Assembly (NCBI RefSeq): GCF_018130145.1
Contig: NZ_JAFCMB010000035.1
Coordinates: forward strand, 1 to 43,984
Reading direction: 5' to 3'
Length of the DNA: 43,984 nt
From: Bradyrhizobium sp. AUGA SZCCT0176
GTDB taxonomy: Bacteria > Pseudomonadota > Alphaproteobacteria > Rhizobiales > Xanthobacteraceae
The position numbers and the translations under genes were made by a program. Under the pieces are notes generated by a model. It was not told the DNA's origin. It searched no databases and saw only the letters and a list, made by a program, of their open reading frames with translations. This document shows positions 38,438-43,984 of this stretch, in pieces. The stretch's first letter is position 1. Each line of letters begins with the position of its first letter.

Positions 38438-38703
38438 ACAAGCATGTCGCAACAGCCGAAGTCGTCCCGTTCCGCCGCCCGCTCGAAGCGGTGCCGCGCG
38501 CCGAAATCGTCAGCACTATGGCGATGCACTTGGTCGCCGCGATCCTGCATGACGACCTCGATGTCACCAACGACATCGACGTCATCCAAACGCTTCTGAA
38601 TACGCCTGAGCGATTTCAATCCCGCGTGGTGCTGAACCACATGGACGACGCTAAGGCCGAAGCCGAACAGACCATCATTGCAAAAGAGATGGGGGATATT
38701 TGA
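38434..38703 (+). CDS. Small hypothetical early protein
   Basis: This 89-residue protein begins MNKHVATAEVVPFRRPLEAV, with an acidic helical middle (VAAILHDDLDVTNDIDVIQT) and QSRVVLNHMDDAKAEAEQTI. It is coupled by ATGA (upstream) and TGATG (downstream). The function is unknown. Confidence 0.6.
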   Translation: MNKHVATAEVVPFRRPLEAVPRAEIVSTMAMHLVAAILHDDLDVTNDIDVIQTLLNTPERFQSRVVLNHMDDAKAEAEQTIIAKEMGDI

Positions 38704-38849
38704 TGGACTTCGCCCTTGGTTTTGGACTGTACCTTCTCGGCGTTATTAGCGGCTCGCTCGTCTGCCTTGCGATCCTCTCGGATCGGCCGCGATACGATCT
38801 GCACACCAGCCCCGATAACGTCGAAGCCAGAGCGCGGCGCGTCCAATGA
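38703..38849 (+). CDS. 48-residue membrane peptide
   Basis: The product is a membrane helix (FALGFGLYLLGVISGSLVCL) followed by a polar, basic tail (DRPRYDLHTSPDNVEARARR). It is coupled to its neighbours by overlaps on both sides. The function is unknown. Confidence 0.55.
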   Translation: MDFALGFGLYLLGVISGSLVCLAILSDRPRYDLHTSPDNVEARARRVQ

Positions 38850-39292
38850 ACTTGCGCCAGCGCTCACCCAGGCAGCGAGACGAGAAGCACCTTGCGTTCG
38901 TTCGGACGCAGCCGTGTTGCTTGCCGTTCTGTAAGCGCGAGGCCGAAGCCGCGCATCTGCGCATGGCGAACCTTCCGACCGGCAAGGAGTTCACCGGTCG
39001 CGGAAAGCCTGACGATAAATACACGGTGCCGCTCTGCCCCTATCACCATCGCATCGGCATCGACTGCCAGCACAATTCGAATGAGCGTCTTTGGTGGGAG
39101 TTGCGCGGCATCGATCCGTGGCCGATCGCGGCGTCACTCTGGATCGCGTCCGGCGGCTTCGAGCGAGAGCTTGAACCGAAGCGAGCGCCACGGCCCCGCA
39201 AGATCAAGGCACGCAAGCCGCCAGAGCAACGCCGCAAGATCCCCGCCGGTCGTCCGCTGCAGTCGCGCGGGTTCGAACGGAGGCCGGCATGA
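38846..39292 (+). CDS. HNH-like nuclease (DUF968/Rap-like)
   Basis: This 148-residue protein has a Cys cluster (TQPCCLPFCKREAEAAHLRM), then GKPDDKYTVPLCPYHHRIGI with His pair and H-N-N-type continuation (CQHNSNERLWWELRGIDPW). This order matches the small HNH-fold proteins related to DUF968 and, more loosely, lambda Rap. A junction- or recombination-related nuclease is likely. The C-terminus is basic and disordered. Confidence 0.7.
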   Translation: MNLRQRSPRQRDEKHLAFVRTQPCCLPFCKREAEAAHLRMANLPTGKEFTGRGKPDDKYTVPLCPYHHRIGIDCQHNSNERLWWELRGIDPWPIAASLWIASGGFERELEPKRAPRPRKIKARKPPEQRRKIPAGRPLQSRGFERRPA

Positions 39293-39486
39293 TCCGCCGC
39301 CACGAACTCCCGTCATGGATAGCCTACGCGATAGCAGCGCTCATTCTGTTGCCGGCTGCGTTCGTTGTGCATCCGCTCGTATTCGCATTCGTGTGGGCGG
39401 TGTTCTGGCTATGGGTTGCGGCTGAATGCTTTTACCGCGTGGATCGGCCGAGGGATTCGGCGGTGTTGAAGGGATACGACCGATGA
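39289..39486 (+). CDS. Small membrane protein
   Basis: This 65-residue protein has two hydrophobic helices (SWIAYAIAALILLPAAFVV and LVFAFVWAVFWLWVAAECF) and a basic tail. It is coupled by ATGA overlaps to both neighbours. The function is unknown. Confidence 0.6.
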   Translation: MIRRHELPSWIAYAIAALILLPAAFVVHPLVFAFVWAVFWLWVAAECFYRVDRPRDSAVLKGYDR

Positions 39487-39950
39487 CGGATAATCGATAT
39501 TCCACTGCCACCAAGCAACTCATTGACGCCGCGTTCCGTCACGCGGACGGCATCACGTCGCAGCTTGCAAAACCAGATTGGAAGCCGGGCCGGGCACACC
39601 TTGAACAGGCCAGAAACTCAATAAGGAAGCTGGCGGACATGCTCGATGCTGCCCAAGCAGCCGCGAAACCATGCGCCGAGGGCGCGCGGCTATCAAATTG
39701 GCTCGCTGAATACAGCCACGACCTGGCGGAAGATGGAGACCTTGATCAGGAAGCCGCTGAGATCGACCGTGCAGCGCAGTGGATTGCTAACCACCTCACC
39801 GCTCTCGCTGAAAGCAGAAGCGAGCCAATTGGCCCCCAAGCAAGCGCATCGCGCCGTTCGAAAGAACTCATCGGGGAAGCTGGGATAGCGTCCAGCCCGC
39901 AAGACGATACCGCGCTCTCCTCCACGCAAAGCGGAGGCCCGGCAAAATGA
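39483..39950 (+). CDS. Helical hypothetical protein
   Basis: This 155-residue, mostly helical protein has TKQLIDAAFRHADGITSQLA, LEQARNSIRKLADMLDAAQA, EAAEIDRAAQWIANHLTALA and a disordered Ser/Gln/Pro-rich tail. The start at 39483 overlaps the previous stop (ATGA); the frame is open upstream, but coupling decides the start. No family is recognised. Confidence 0.6.
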   Translation: MTDNRYSTATKQLIDAAFRHADGITSQLAKPDWKPGRAHLEQARNSIRKLADMLDAAQAAAKPCAEGARLSNWLAEYSHDLAEDGDLDQEAAEIDRAAQWIANHLTALAESRSEPIGPQASASRRSKELIGEAGIASSPQDDTALSSTQSGGPAK

Positions 39951-40156
39951 CTGACGGTCGCATGGCAAAAGGACACTGCGCCCAATGCGGATGCAAGCGG
40001 CCGGAGCTGGGCTGGTACGGCGTGGAGTACGATGACGAATTCGAGAAGCCAATTCGTTTCTGGTGCTTGCCAGCCTGCATGATCAAATGGAACGCGGAAA
40101 ATCCGCAAACCACTGGTGAAATGATGTCTCCGGCGCAGTCAGGAGGTGCGGCGTGA
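39947..40156 (+). CDS. Small Cys-motif protein
   Basis: This 69-residue protein has CAQCGCKRPELGWYGVEYDD and RFWCLPACMIKWNAE, together two CxxC-type pairs fit to hold one zinc. It is the first of several such small proteins in this operon. The function is unknown. Confidence 0.6.
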   Translation: MTDGRMAKGHCAQCGCKRPELGWYGVEYDDEFEKPIRFWCLPACMIKWNAENPQTTGEMMSPAQSGGAA

Positions 40157-40263
40157 CTGCGGCAGATGCAATCCAATGGGCGATAGCGTTCGGCATCTTT
40201 TCATTCGGCGCGATGGTGCTGTCGCTTGCCGTCAGCTTCGCCTCAATATTTTGGAAGAAATAA
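40153..40263 (+). CDS. 36-residue membrane peptide
   Basis: AGGAGGTGCGGC precedes GTG 40153, which overlaps the previous stop. The product is a single hydrophobic helix (AFGIFSFGAMVLSLAVSFAS) with a Lys-Lys end. The next gene starts directly after its stop. Confidence 0.5.
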   Translation: MTAADAIQWAIAFGIFSFGAMVLSLAVSFASIFWKK

Positions 40264-41016
40264 GTGAATGTCCTCGATCTCTTTTCCGGAATTGGTGGTT
40301 TCTCCCTCGGACTTGAACGAGCGGGAATGCGAACCGTCGCGTTCTGCGAGATCGAGCCGCGACGACGCGCCGACCTTCGAAGGCTTTGGCCCGGCATCCC
40401 CGTTCACGACGACATCAGAACCCTCCGAGGCGCCGACGTTGGCTCAGTCAACGTCATTGCCGGCGGCTTCCCATGTCAGGACATCAGTTCCGCGGCCGAT
40501 GCCCCTGCGGGAATCGATGGCGAAAGATCGGGCCTCTGGCGGGACTTTGCCCGTCTTATTGGCGAGCTACAGCCACAATTCGCAATCGTGGAGAACGTCG
40601 CCGACCTCACAGTCAGAGGACTTGGCCGAGTTCTCGGAGACCTGGCCGCGCTCGGGTACGATGCAGAGTGGCATTGCATACCGGCTTCCGCCGTTGGTGC
40701 GCCTCACCCGAGGGATCGGATTTGGATTGTGGCCTACGCCCCGGAAGTGTTCGGGGAAAAACAGTTCGGGAGTGAACCGCGCCGAATTCTATCGCGCGAT
40801 GGGCTTCTCGCCCTCATCGAAGACGAAGGGCGGGGCCACACAATCCCCTCCTGGTGGGCCGCTGAACCCAGCGTGGCTAGAGTGGTTCATGGGGTTTCCG
40901 ATCGGGTGGACCGACTCGGCGCACTCTCCAATGCCGTTGTGCCCCAGATCCCCGAAATCATCGGGCGCGCAATCATGAGTGCGCTTTCACTGTCTTCGCA
41001 GAATGGAGGAACCTGA
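40264..41016 (+). CDS. C5 cytosine-specific DNA methyltransferase
   Basis: This 250-residue protein has motif I (VLDLFSGIGGFSLGLERAG), motif IV with the catalytic Cys70 in GGFPCQDIS, motif VI (AIVENV), motif VIII (PRDRIWIVA), and closing motifs IX-X (DRVDRLGALSNAVVPQIPEI). It is short because the variable region between VIII and IX is small. It would methylate cytosines of phage DNA, possibly to evade restriction, or regulate. It starts at GTG 40264. A second frame is open across almost all of it. Confidence 0.9.
   Translation: MNVLDLFSGIGGFSLGLERAGMRTVAFCEIEPRRRADLRRLWPGIPVHDDIRTLRGADVGSVNVIAGGFPCQDISSAADAPAGIDGERSGLWRDFARLIGELQPQFAIVENVADLTVRGLGRVLGDLAALGYDAEWHCIPASAVGAPHPRDRIWIVAYAPEVFGEKQFGSEPRRILSRDGLLALIEDEGRGHTIPSWWAAEPSVARVVHGVSDRVDRLGALSNAVVPQIPEIIGRAIMSALSLSSQNGGT
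40268..40978 (+). CDS. Overlapping second-frame protein inside the methyltransferase gene
   Basis: A 236-codon frame starts at ATG 40268, four bases after the methyltransferase start, and runs in the +1 frame almost to its end. Its product contains NSQSWRTSPTSQSEDLAEFS, ETWPRSGTMQSGIAYRLPPL, IGFGLWPTPRK and LNPAWLEWFMGFPIGWTD. I remember such SWRTS, ETWPRSGTM, WPTP and EWLMGFPIGWT segments from phage proteins next to or overlapping C5 methyltransferases. Either both frames are translated, or these phrases are the frame-shadow of conserved methylase motifs. GC-rich DNA readily leaves such frames open by chance, so confidence is limited. Confidence 0.4.
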   Translation: MSSISFPELVVSPSDLNERECEPSRSARSSRDDAPTFEGFGPASPFTTTSEPSEAPTLAQSTSLPAASHVRTSVPRPMPLRESMAKDRASGGTLPVLLASYSHNSQSWRTSPTSQSEDLAEFSETWPRSGTMQSGIAYRLPPLVRLTRGIGFGLWPTPRKCSGKNSSGVNRAEFYRAMGFSPSSKTKGGATQSPPGGPLNPAWLEWFMGFPIGWTDSAHSPMPLCPRSPKSSGAQS

Positions 41017-41021
41017 AAGCA

Positions 41022-41249
41022 ATGGAACAGCAAATTTACGAAGCCCTGACCATAGCCGCCGCGGCGGTGTGCGAAGCGCGGTGCCCCAGCAAATGGAAAA
41101 CAACCGACCCGCAGCCGCACTGCGATGAGTGCCGGAAGGTCAAGGCGGCCCGATCAGCATGGATGGACCATTTCTCATATGCCGATCTAGCGGCGTCTGG
41201 CGGCTTGCCAGCGGCAGAGGGCATCGCCGGCCGAACATCGAGGGACTGA
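41022..41249 (+). CDS. Small Cys-motif protein
   Basis: This 75-residue protein has AAAAVCEARCPSKWKTTDPQ and PHCDECRKVKAARSAWMDHF, again two CxxC-like pairs. GGAGGAACCTGAAAGCA precedes the ATG. The function is unknown. Confidence 0.6.
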   Translation: MEQQIYEALTIAAAAVCEARCPSKWKTTDPQPHCDECRKVKAARSAWMDHFSYADLAASGGLPAAEGIAGRTSRD

Positions 41250-41254
41250 GGCAA

Positions 41255-41449
41255 ATGGGCGCAATCAAAGATGAAGTTCGCGAACGTCTTGAAGACGAGC
41301 GCGACGCAGCAAACGAGAAGTGGCGAGCGGCATGGAGACGGCCGATGGTCTGCGACAAATGCAAAGGGACTGGCGAGATCACTCACCCCGAAGGTGGGCC
41401 GCAATATGAATGCTCTGATTGTCGGCCGCATCGACGGACTGAGCCATGA
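41255..41449 (+). CDS. Small DnaJ-type zinc-finger protein
   Basis: This is a 64-residue protein. A helical N-terminus (IKDEVRERLEDERDAANEKW) is followed by MVCDKCKGTGEITHPEGG and YECSDCRPH, the CxxCxGxG-plus-CxxC layout of a DnaJ-type zinc-binding domain. The ATG at 41255 has GAGG upstream (41247-41250). It is coupled to the next gene by ATGA. The function is unknown. Confidence 0.65.
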   Translation: MGAIKDEVRERLEDERDAANEKWRAAWRRPMVCDKCKGTGEITHPEGGPQYECSDCRPHRRTEP

Positions 41450-41631
41450 AGCCATCGAAGCATTGCTATTTTTGCGGTTCCGCGGACGTTACTTGCCCAA
41501 CACCGGAACGCCGAGACCAGTGCGATGAATGGCGCAAGATTCACACGCGCGGAGGGCCGTCAGAGAGACTTCCAGACCGCCCATACTGCAAGCCTGACCA
41601 GTCCTGTTGCGATTTCATCTGCGGAAACTAG
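41446..41631 (+). CDS. Cys-rich small protein
   Basis: This 61-residue protein contains nine Cys (CYFCGSADVTC, QCDEW, YCKPDQSCCDFIC). It overlaps the previous gene by ATGA. It is probably zinc-binding. The function is unknown. Confidence 0.55.
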   Translation: MKPSKHCYFCGSADVTCPTPERRDQCDEWRKIHTRGGPSERLPDRPYCKPDQSCCDFICGN

Positions 41632-41633
41632 CC

Positions 41634-41717
41634 ATGAGCTTCTACTGCCCGCGCCACCAGACGACAAACCCGAAACCCTGCAACGATGGAGACTGCGAAT
41701 GCAAAAGGAAACAGTGA
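41634..41717 (+). CDS. 27-residue Cys-rich peptide
   Basis: A 28-codon frame begins MSFYCPRHQTTNPKPCNDGD and ends with CECKRKQ, giving four Cys in 27 residues. It starts 2 bases after the upstream stop and shares a base with the next start (TGATG). Coupling and composition argue for translation. Confidence 0.45.
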   Translation: MSFYCPRHQTTNPKPCNDGDCECKRKQ

Positions 41718-42178
41718 TGAGCAGGCCGATATTCCCATGGTCTCTGTGCGACCGGGAACTAACCGAGTCGGAACGGAACGCCCAATTCGAGATGCGCATC
41801 GCTTGTCTTGCCTGGGTCGAGTGCTCGCCAGAGCGACGCCCCACGCCGGAAGCATTGGGCAAGCGGATAGCCGATATTGCCGATGGGCTGAAGCCGGACG
41901 CCTTTTGCGTGACGTGCCATAGCCAACCCAGCTTGTGTATTTGCTTGAAGGGAGCCCAGTCTGGCCCATCAGAAACCGATCTGGATTTCAAAACCCGAGT
42001 AACTGCCCATTTGCCTGAATGGCAGCGTCGTCAGTATCTCTCCCAAACCCCGGAGCAAGCGGCCGTTGAAGTCGCCCGCGAGCGAAAAGCCATGGAGTAT
42101 GGCAAGTGGTACGAGAGCCTGACGACGGCAGAAAAGTGCGCCCTGCAAGGGGATGCGTTTCTCAATGACTATGACTGA
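41717..42178 (+). CDS. Hypothetical early protein
   Basis: This 153-residue protein begins MSRPIFPWSLCDRELTESER and has IACLAWVECSPERRPTPEAL, FCVTCHSQPSLCICL (a possible zinc site) and a charged helical C-terminal part. The frame is open upstream to 41525, but the coupled ATG at 41717 is preferred. No family is recognised. Confidence 0.6.
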   Translation: MSRPIFPWSLCDRELTESERNAQFEMRIACLAWVECSPERRPTPEALGKRIADIADGLKPDAFCVTCHSQPSLCICLKGAQSGPSETDLDFKTRVTAHLPEWQRRQYLSQTPEQAAVEVARERKAMEYGKWYESLTTAEKCALQGDAFLNDYD

Positions 42179-42184
42179 CCGATC

Positions 42185-42307
42185 ATGACTTTCGATGACA
42201 TCATGAGGATTGCAAAAGCAACGCCCACCGAACGGGATCAATGCGCGTGGTTTCTAGCGATGCTTCGAGCAAAGTGGATTTATGAGGAGCTTCGCCATGA
42301 ACGCTAA
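42185..42307 (+). CDS. 40-residue hypothetical peptide
   Basis: The product is helical (MTFDDIMRIAKATPTERDQC, then AWFLAMLRAKWIYEELRHE). It overlaps the next gene by 11 bases. No function is recognised. Confidence 0.45.
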   Translation: MTFDDIMRIAKATPTERDQCAWFLAMLRAKWIYEELRHER

Positions 42308-42464
42308 ACAGCCAAAAATGATCCCGAACCCGCTCTATTGCGAGCGATGCGAAGGGCGCGGCTATGTTGTCTACGATTCCGAGTGGGAGCCGTATGCTGT
42401 GCAGTGCACCGCGTGCGAAGACCGCCGCCCTGCTCGATCCCCACAGGAAAGCGAAACACCGTGA
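42297..42464 (+). CDS. Small DnaJ-type Cys-motif protein
   Basis: This 55-residue protein has YCERCEGRGYVVYDSEWEPY and VQCTACEDRRP, again CxxCxGxG plus CxxC. GAGGAG lies 7 bases before the ATG at 42297. It is the last of the small zinc-type proteins before the integration module. Confidence 0.6.
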   Translation: MNAKQPKMIPNPLYCERCEGRGYVVYDSEWEPYAVQCTACEDRRPARSPQESETP

Positions 42465-42718
42465 AATTCAACATCAACAACGAGGTCAAGGTTCGGCTGA
42501 CCGAAAGCGGCCGGCGCATCCACCGCGCGCAATGGGATCAGCTTGGCATCACATCGTTCCCGTACCAGCCACCAAAGGAAGATTCGCGCGGCTGGTCTAA
42601 ATGGCAGCTTTGGTGCCTGATGCGAGATTTCGGTCCGCACTTGAACAACGGGTTTGACCCGCCGTTCAAAACGGAAATCGACATCCCAGATGTTGTGGGA
42701 GGATCGCGAGAGCCATGA
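42461..42718 (+). CDS. Small hypothetical protein
   Basis: This is an 85-residue protein from GTG 42461, overlapping the previous stop (GTGA). It has KFNINNEVKVRLTESGRRIH and PPKEDSRGWSKWQLWCLMRD. It resembles hypothetical proteins found in phage early regions. The function is unknown. Confidence 0.6.
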   Translation: MKFNINNEVKVRLTESGRRIHRAQWDQLGITSFPYQPPKEDSRGWSKWQLWCLMRDFGPHLNNGFDPPFKTEIDIPDVVGGSREP

Positions 42719-43047
42719 CGCGGGACGCCGATCTTAACTTCTCCGACCTGATAACGCTGGAGGATGCGTGCAAGTTTTTCTTGCATAATAAGGTGACGGT
42801 TGCCACCTTGCGCGCCCTTCACAAATCCGAGCGTCTTGAGATTTACCGGATCGGCCGGCGGGACTTTACGACCGTCAGCGACCTTGAGGATATGAAGAAG
42901 AAATGCCGCGTAGAAGCTCCGGCCCAAAACTCTGGTACGACAAGGCGCGCGACCGCTGGACGATCAGCGACGGAAAGAGCAAGCGCCGCACAAGCTGCCG
43001 TCGCCATGAGATTAGAGCGGCCGAAAAAGAACTCCAAATCTACATAG
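42715..43047 (+). CDS. Excisionase-like HTH protein
   Basis: This is a 110-residue protein. Residues about 12-65 look like a MerR/excisionase-type winged HTH (LITLEDACKFFLHNKVTVAT, LRALHKSERLEIYRIGRRDF, TTVSDLEDMKKKCR). Proteins of this shape directly upstream of a tyrosine integrase usually act as directionality factors. The C-terminal 45 residues are disordered and overlap the integrase gene by 145 bases. Confidence 0.65.
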   Translation: MTRDADLNFSDLITLEDACKFFLHNKVTVATLRALHKSERLEIYRIGRRDFTTVSDLEDMKKKCRVEAPAQNSGTTRRATAGRSATERASAAQAAVAMRLERPKKNSKST

Positions 43048-43907
43048 CCGAGAAGCACACGGTTGATAATTCCTCGACGGCGATTGCGGATATCCTGATG
43101 GCCTATATCGATGAAGTCATAACGGGAAAGGTCAGCGAGAAGACCAGCCTGTCCGCCCTGAAGCCGCTGAACAAGTGGTGGGGCGACAAGTTCCTAGTGG
43201 ACGTGAACGTGGCCAGTTGCCGGGCGTATGCGAAGTCGAGGGGAACGGCGCAGCCGAGCGCGCGGACGGAGATGGCCTACCTGCGGGCCGCCTTGCGCCA
43301 CTGGAACAAGAACCACGCCCCGATCGTGATCCCGGAACTCACAATGCCGCCGAAGTCGCCGGCCCGCTGCCGAGTGCTGACGAGATCCGAGGCTGCCGCC
43401 TTCCTATGGGCCGCCCGCCGGTCACCGCACATCGCCAGGTTCTTTATATTGGGCTGGTACACGGGTAGCCGGAAGTCCGTCATGCTCAATCTGCGCTGGC
43501 CGATGATCGACCTCAAAACCAGGGTCCTTCGCCGGAAGCCCATAGGCGCCGTCGAGACGAAGAAGCGCGCCCCGCCCATCCCGATCGGGGACCGGCTTTA
43601 CGCCCACCTGAAGCGCTGGAAGCGGCTGGATGGCAAGCGGGATCTGGTGATCTATTTCCCCGGCCGGTCGCAGGAGAACGCCATCAAGCAGAACGACCGC
43701 GGCTGGCATAAGGCCCGCAAGGCGGCCGAGCTGTCCGAGGACGTGACGCCCCACGTTCTGAGGCACACCCGCGCAACGGAGATGCTGAAGCAGGGAGTTC
43801 CGATTTGGGATGTGGCGAAGTTCCTCGGGATGACGGTCGCCTTGGTGGAAAGCACCTATGGCCACTCGATTCCCGGATGGCTGAACAATGCGGCACAGGC
43901 TCGATAA
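42903..43907 (+). CDS. int: Tyrosine integrase
   Basis: This is a 334-residue protein. The N-terminal part (about 1-55) would bind arm sites, about 58-140 is the SAM-like core-binding domain (IADILMAYIDEVITGKVSEK), and the rest is catalytic: Arg190 in GWYTGSRKSVMLNLRW, His284 and Arg287 in TPHVLRHTRATEML, and the nucleophile Tyr319 in ESTYGHS. The usual LGH before the Tyr reads LGM (308-310). It would integrate the circular phage at the host att site and excise it with the HTH protein. attP follows directly. Confidence 0.93.
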   Translation: MPRRSSGPKLWYDKARDRWTISDGKSKRRTSCRRHEIRAAEKELQIYIAEKHTVDNSSTAIADILMAYIDEVITGKVSEKTSLSALKPLNKWWGDKFLVDVNVASCRAYAKSRGTAQPSARTEMAYLRAALRHWNKNHAPIVIPELTMPPKSPARCRVLTRSEAAAFLWAARRSPHIARFFILGWYTGSRKSVMLNLRWPMIDLKTRVLRRKPIGAVETKKRAPPIPIGDRLYAHLKRWKRLDGKRDLVIYFPGRSQENAIKQNDRGWHKARKAAELSEDVTPHVLRHTRATEMLKQGVPIWDVAKFLGMTVALVESTYGHSIPGWLNNAAQAR

Positions 43908-43984
43908 TAGTACCGTAGGAGTACCAAACTAAAAGAAACCCTAGTAAATAACGGGTTTCGTGCTACAAGCAACAATATCTGCAA
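43908..43984. repeat. Terminal direct repeat, right copy
   Basis: This is the exact second copy of bases 1-77, directly after the integrase stop. Removing one copy gives a circle of 43,907 bp. Confidence 0.95.

Noticed and set aside
1..43984. tRNA genes, rRNA, CRISPR arrays, insertion sequences
   Set aside because: Reading both strands, I saw no cloverleaf-like segment, spaced repeat array or transposase; a tRNA scan could still find a small one.

Overview
This window looks like the complete genome of a temperate, long-tailed (siphovirus-like) phage of an alphaproteobacterium, given as a circular molecule opened beside its attachment site. The first 77 bases and the last 77 bases are identical, so it is best read as a circle of about 43.9 kb; a prophage cut at its two att sites is the alternative. 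The host guess (a Rhizobiales/Bradyrhizobium-like bacterium) rests on high GC, a GcrA-type cell-cycle regulator, a DnaA C-terminal domain protein, and the general feel of the small proteins. It is an inference, not a database match.

Layout. (1) 36.2-38.0 kb is the immunity region: a LexA/CI-type self-cleaving repressor (36784-37440) beside a divergent Cro-like gene (36435-36698), with three 18-bp palindromic operators at 36700-36774 and three more at 37891-37958. A small lipoprotein gene follows the repressor. (2) 38.0-43.9 kb (+ strand) is a tightly overlapping early operon running through an HNH-like nuclease, a C5 cytosine methyltransferase with a second long reading frame inside it, a cluster of tiny Cys-rich proteins, an excisionase-like HTH protein and the tyrosine integrase. 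On the circle it continues across attP into the small early genes at 122-3516. (3) 35.7-30.8 kb (- strand) is a second early operon: CII-like regulator, DnaA domain IV protein, GcrA-like regulator, cupin-like protein, GIY-YIG/T5orf172-like protein, a replication-initiator-like protein whose gene carries iteron-like repeats, and a NusG-like antitermination candidate as the last gene. (4) 30.6-3.8 kb (- strand) is the late operon in classical order: HNH, small and large terminase, portal, prohead protease, HK97-type capsid, decoration/fibre genes, connectors, tail tube, two tail assembly chaperones in a -1 frame relation, tape measure, distal tail/hub proteins, fibres, then endolysin, holin, spanin-like pair and a secreted peptidase-like protein. 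It ends at a strong intrinsic terminator at 3660-3694.

The most unusual block is a + strand cassette at 6658-9249, set antisense inside the late operon between the fibres and the lysis genes. It encodes an O-antigen-polymerase-like membrane protein, a class I methyltransferase and three very small membrane proteins. It looks like a lysogenic-conversion (surface glycan modification) module.

How the parts fit: the repressor would silence the early leftward and rightward promoters through the two triple operators and be destroyed in SOS by cleavage at Ala100-Gly101. Early left genes would start replication and adjust the host cell cycle. The NusG-like protein would then allow late transcription. 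Integrase and the excisionase-like protein act at the att region (about 1-181).
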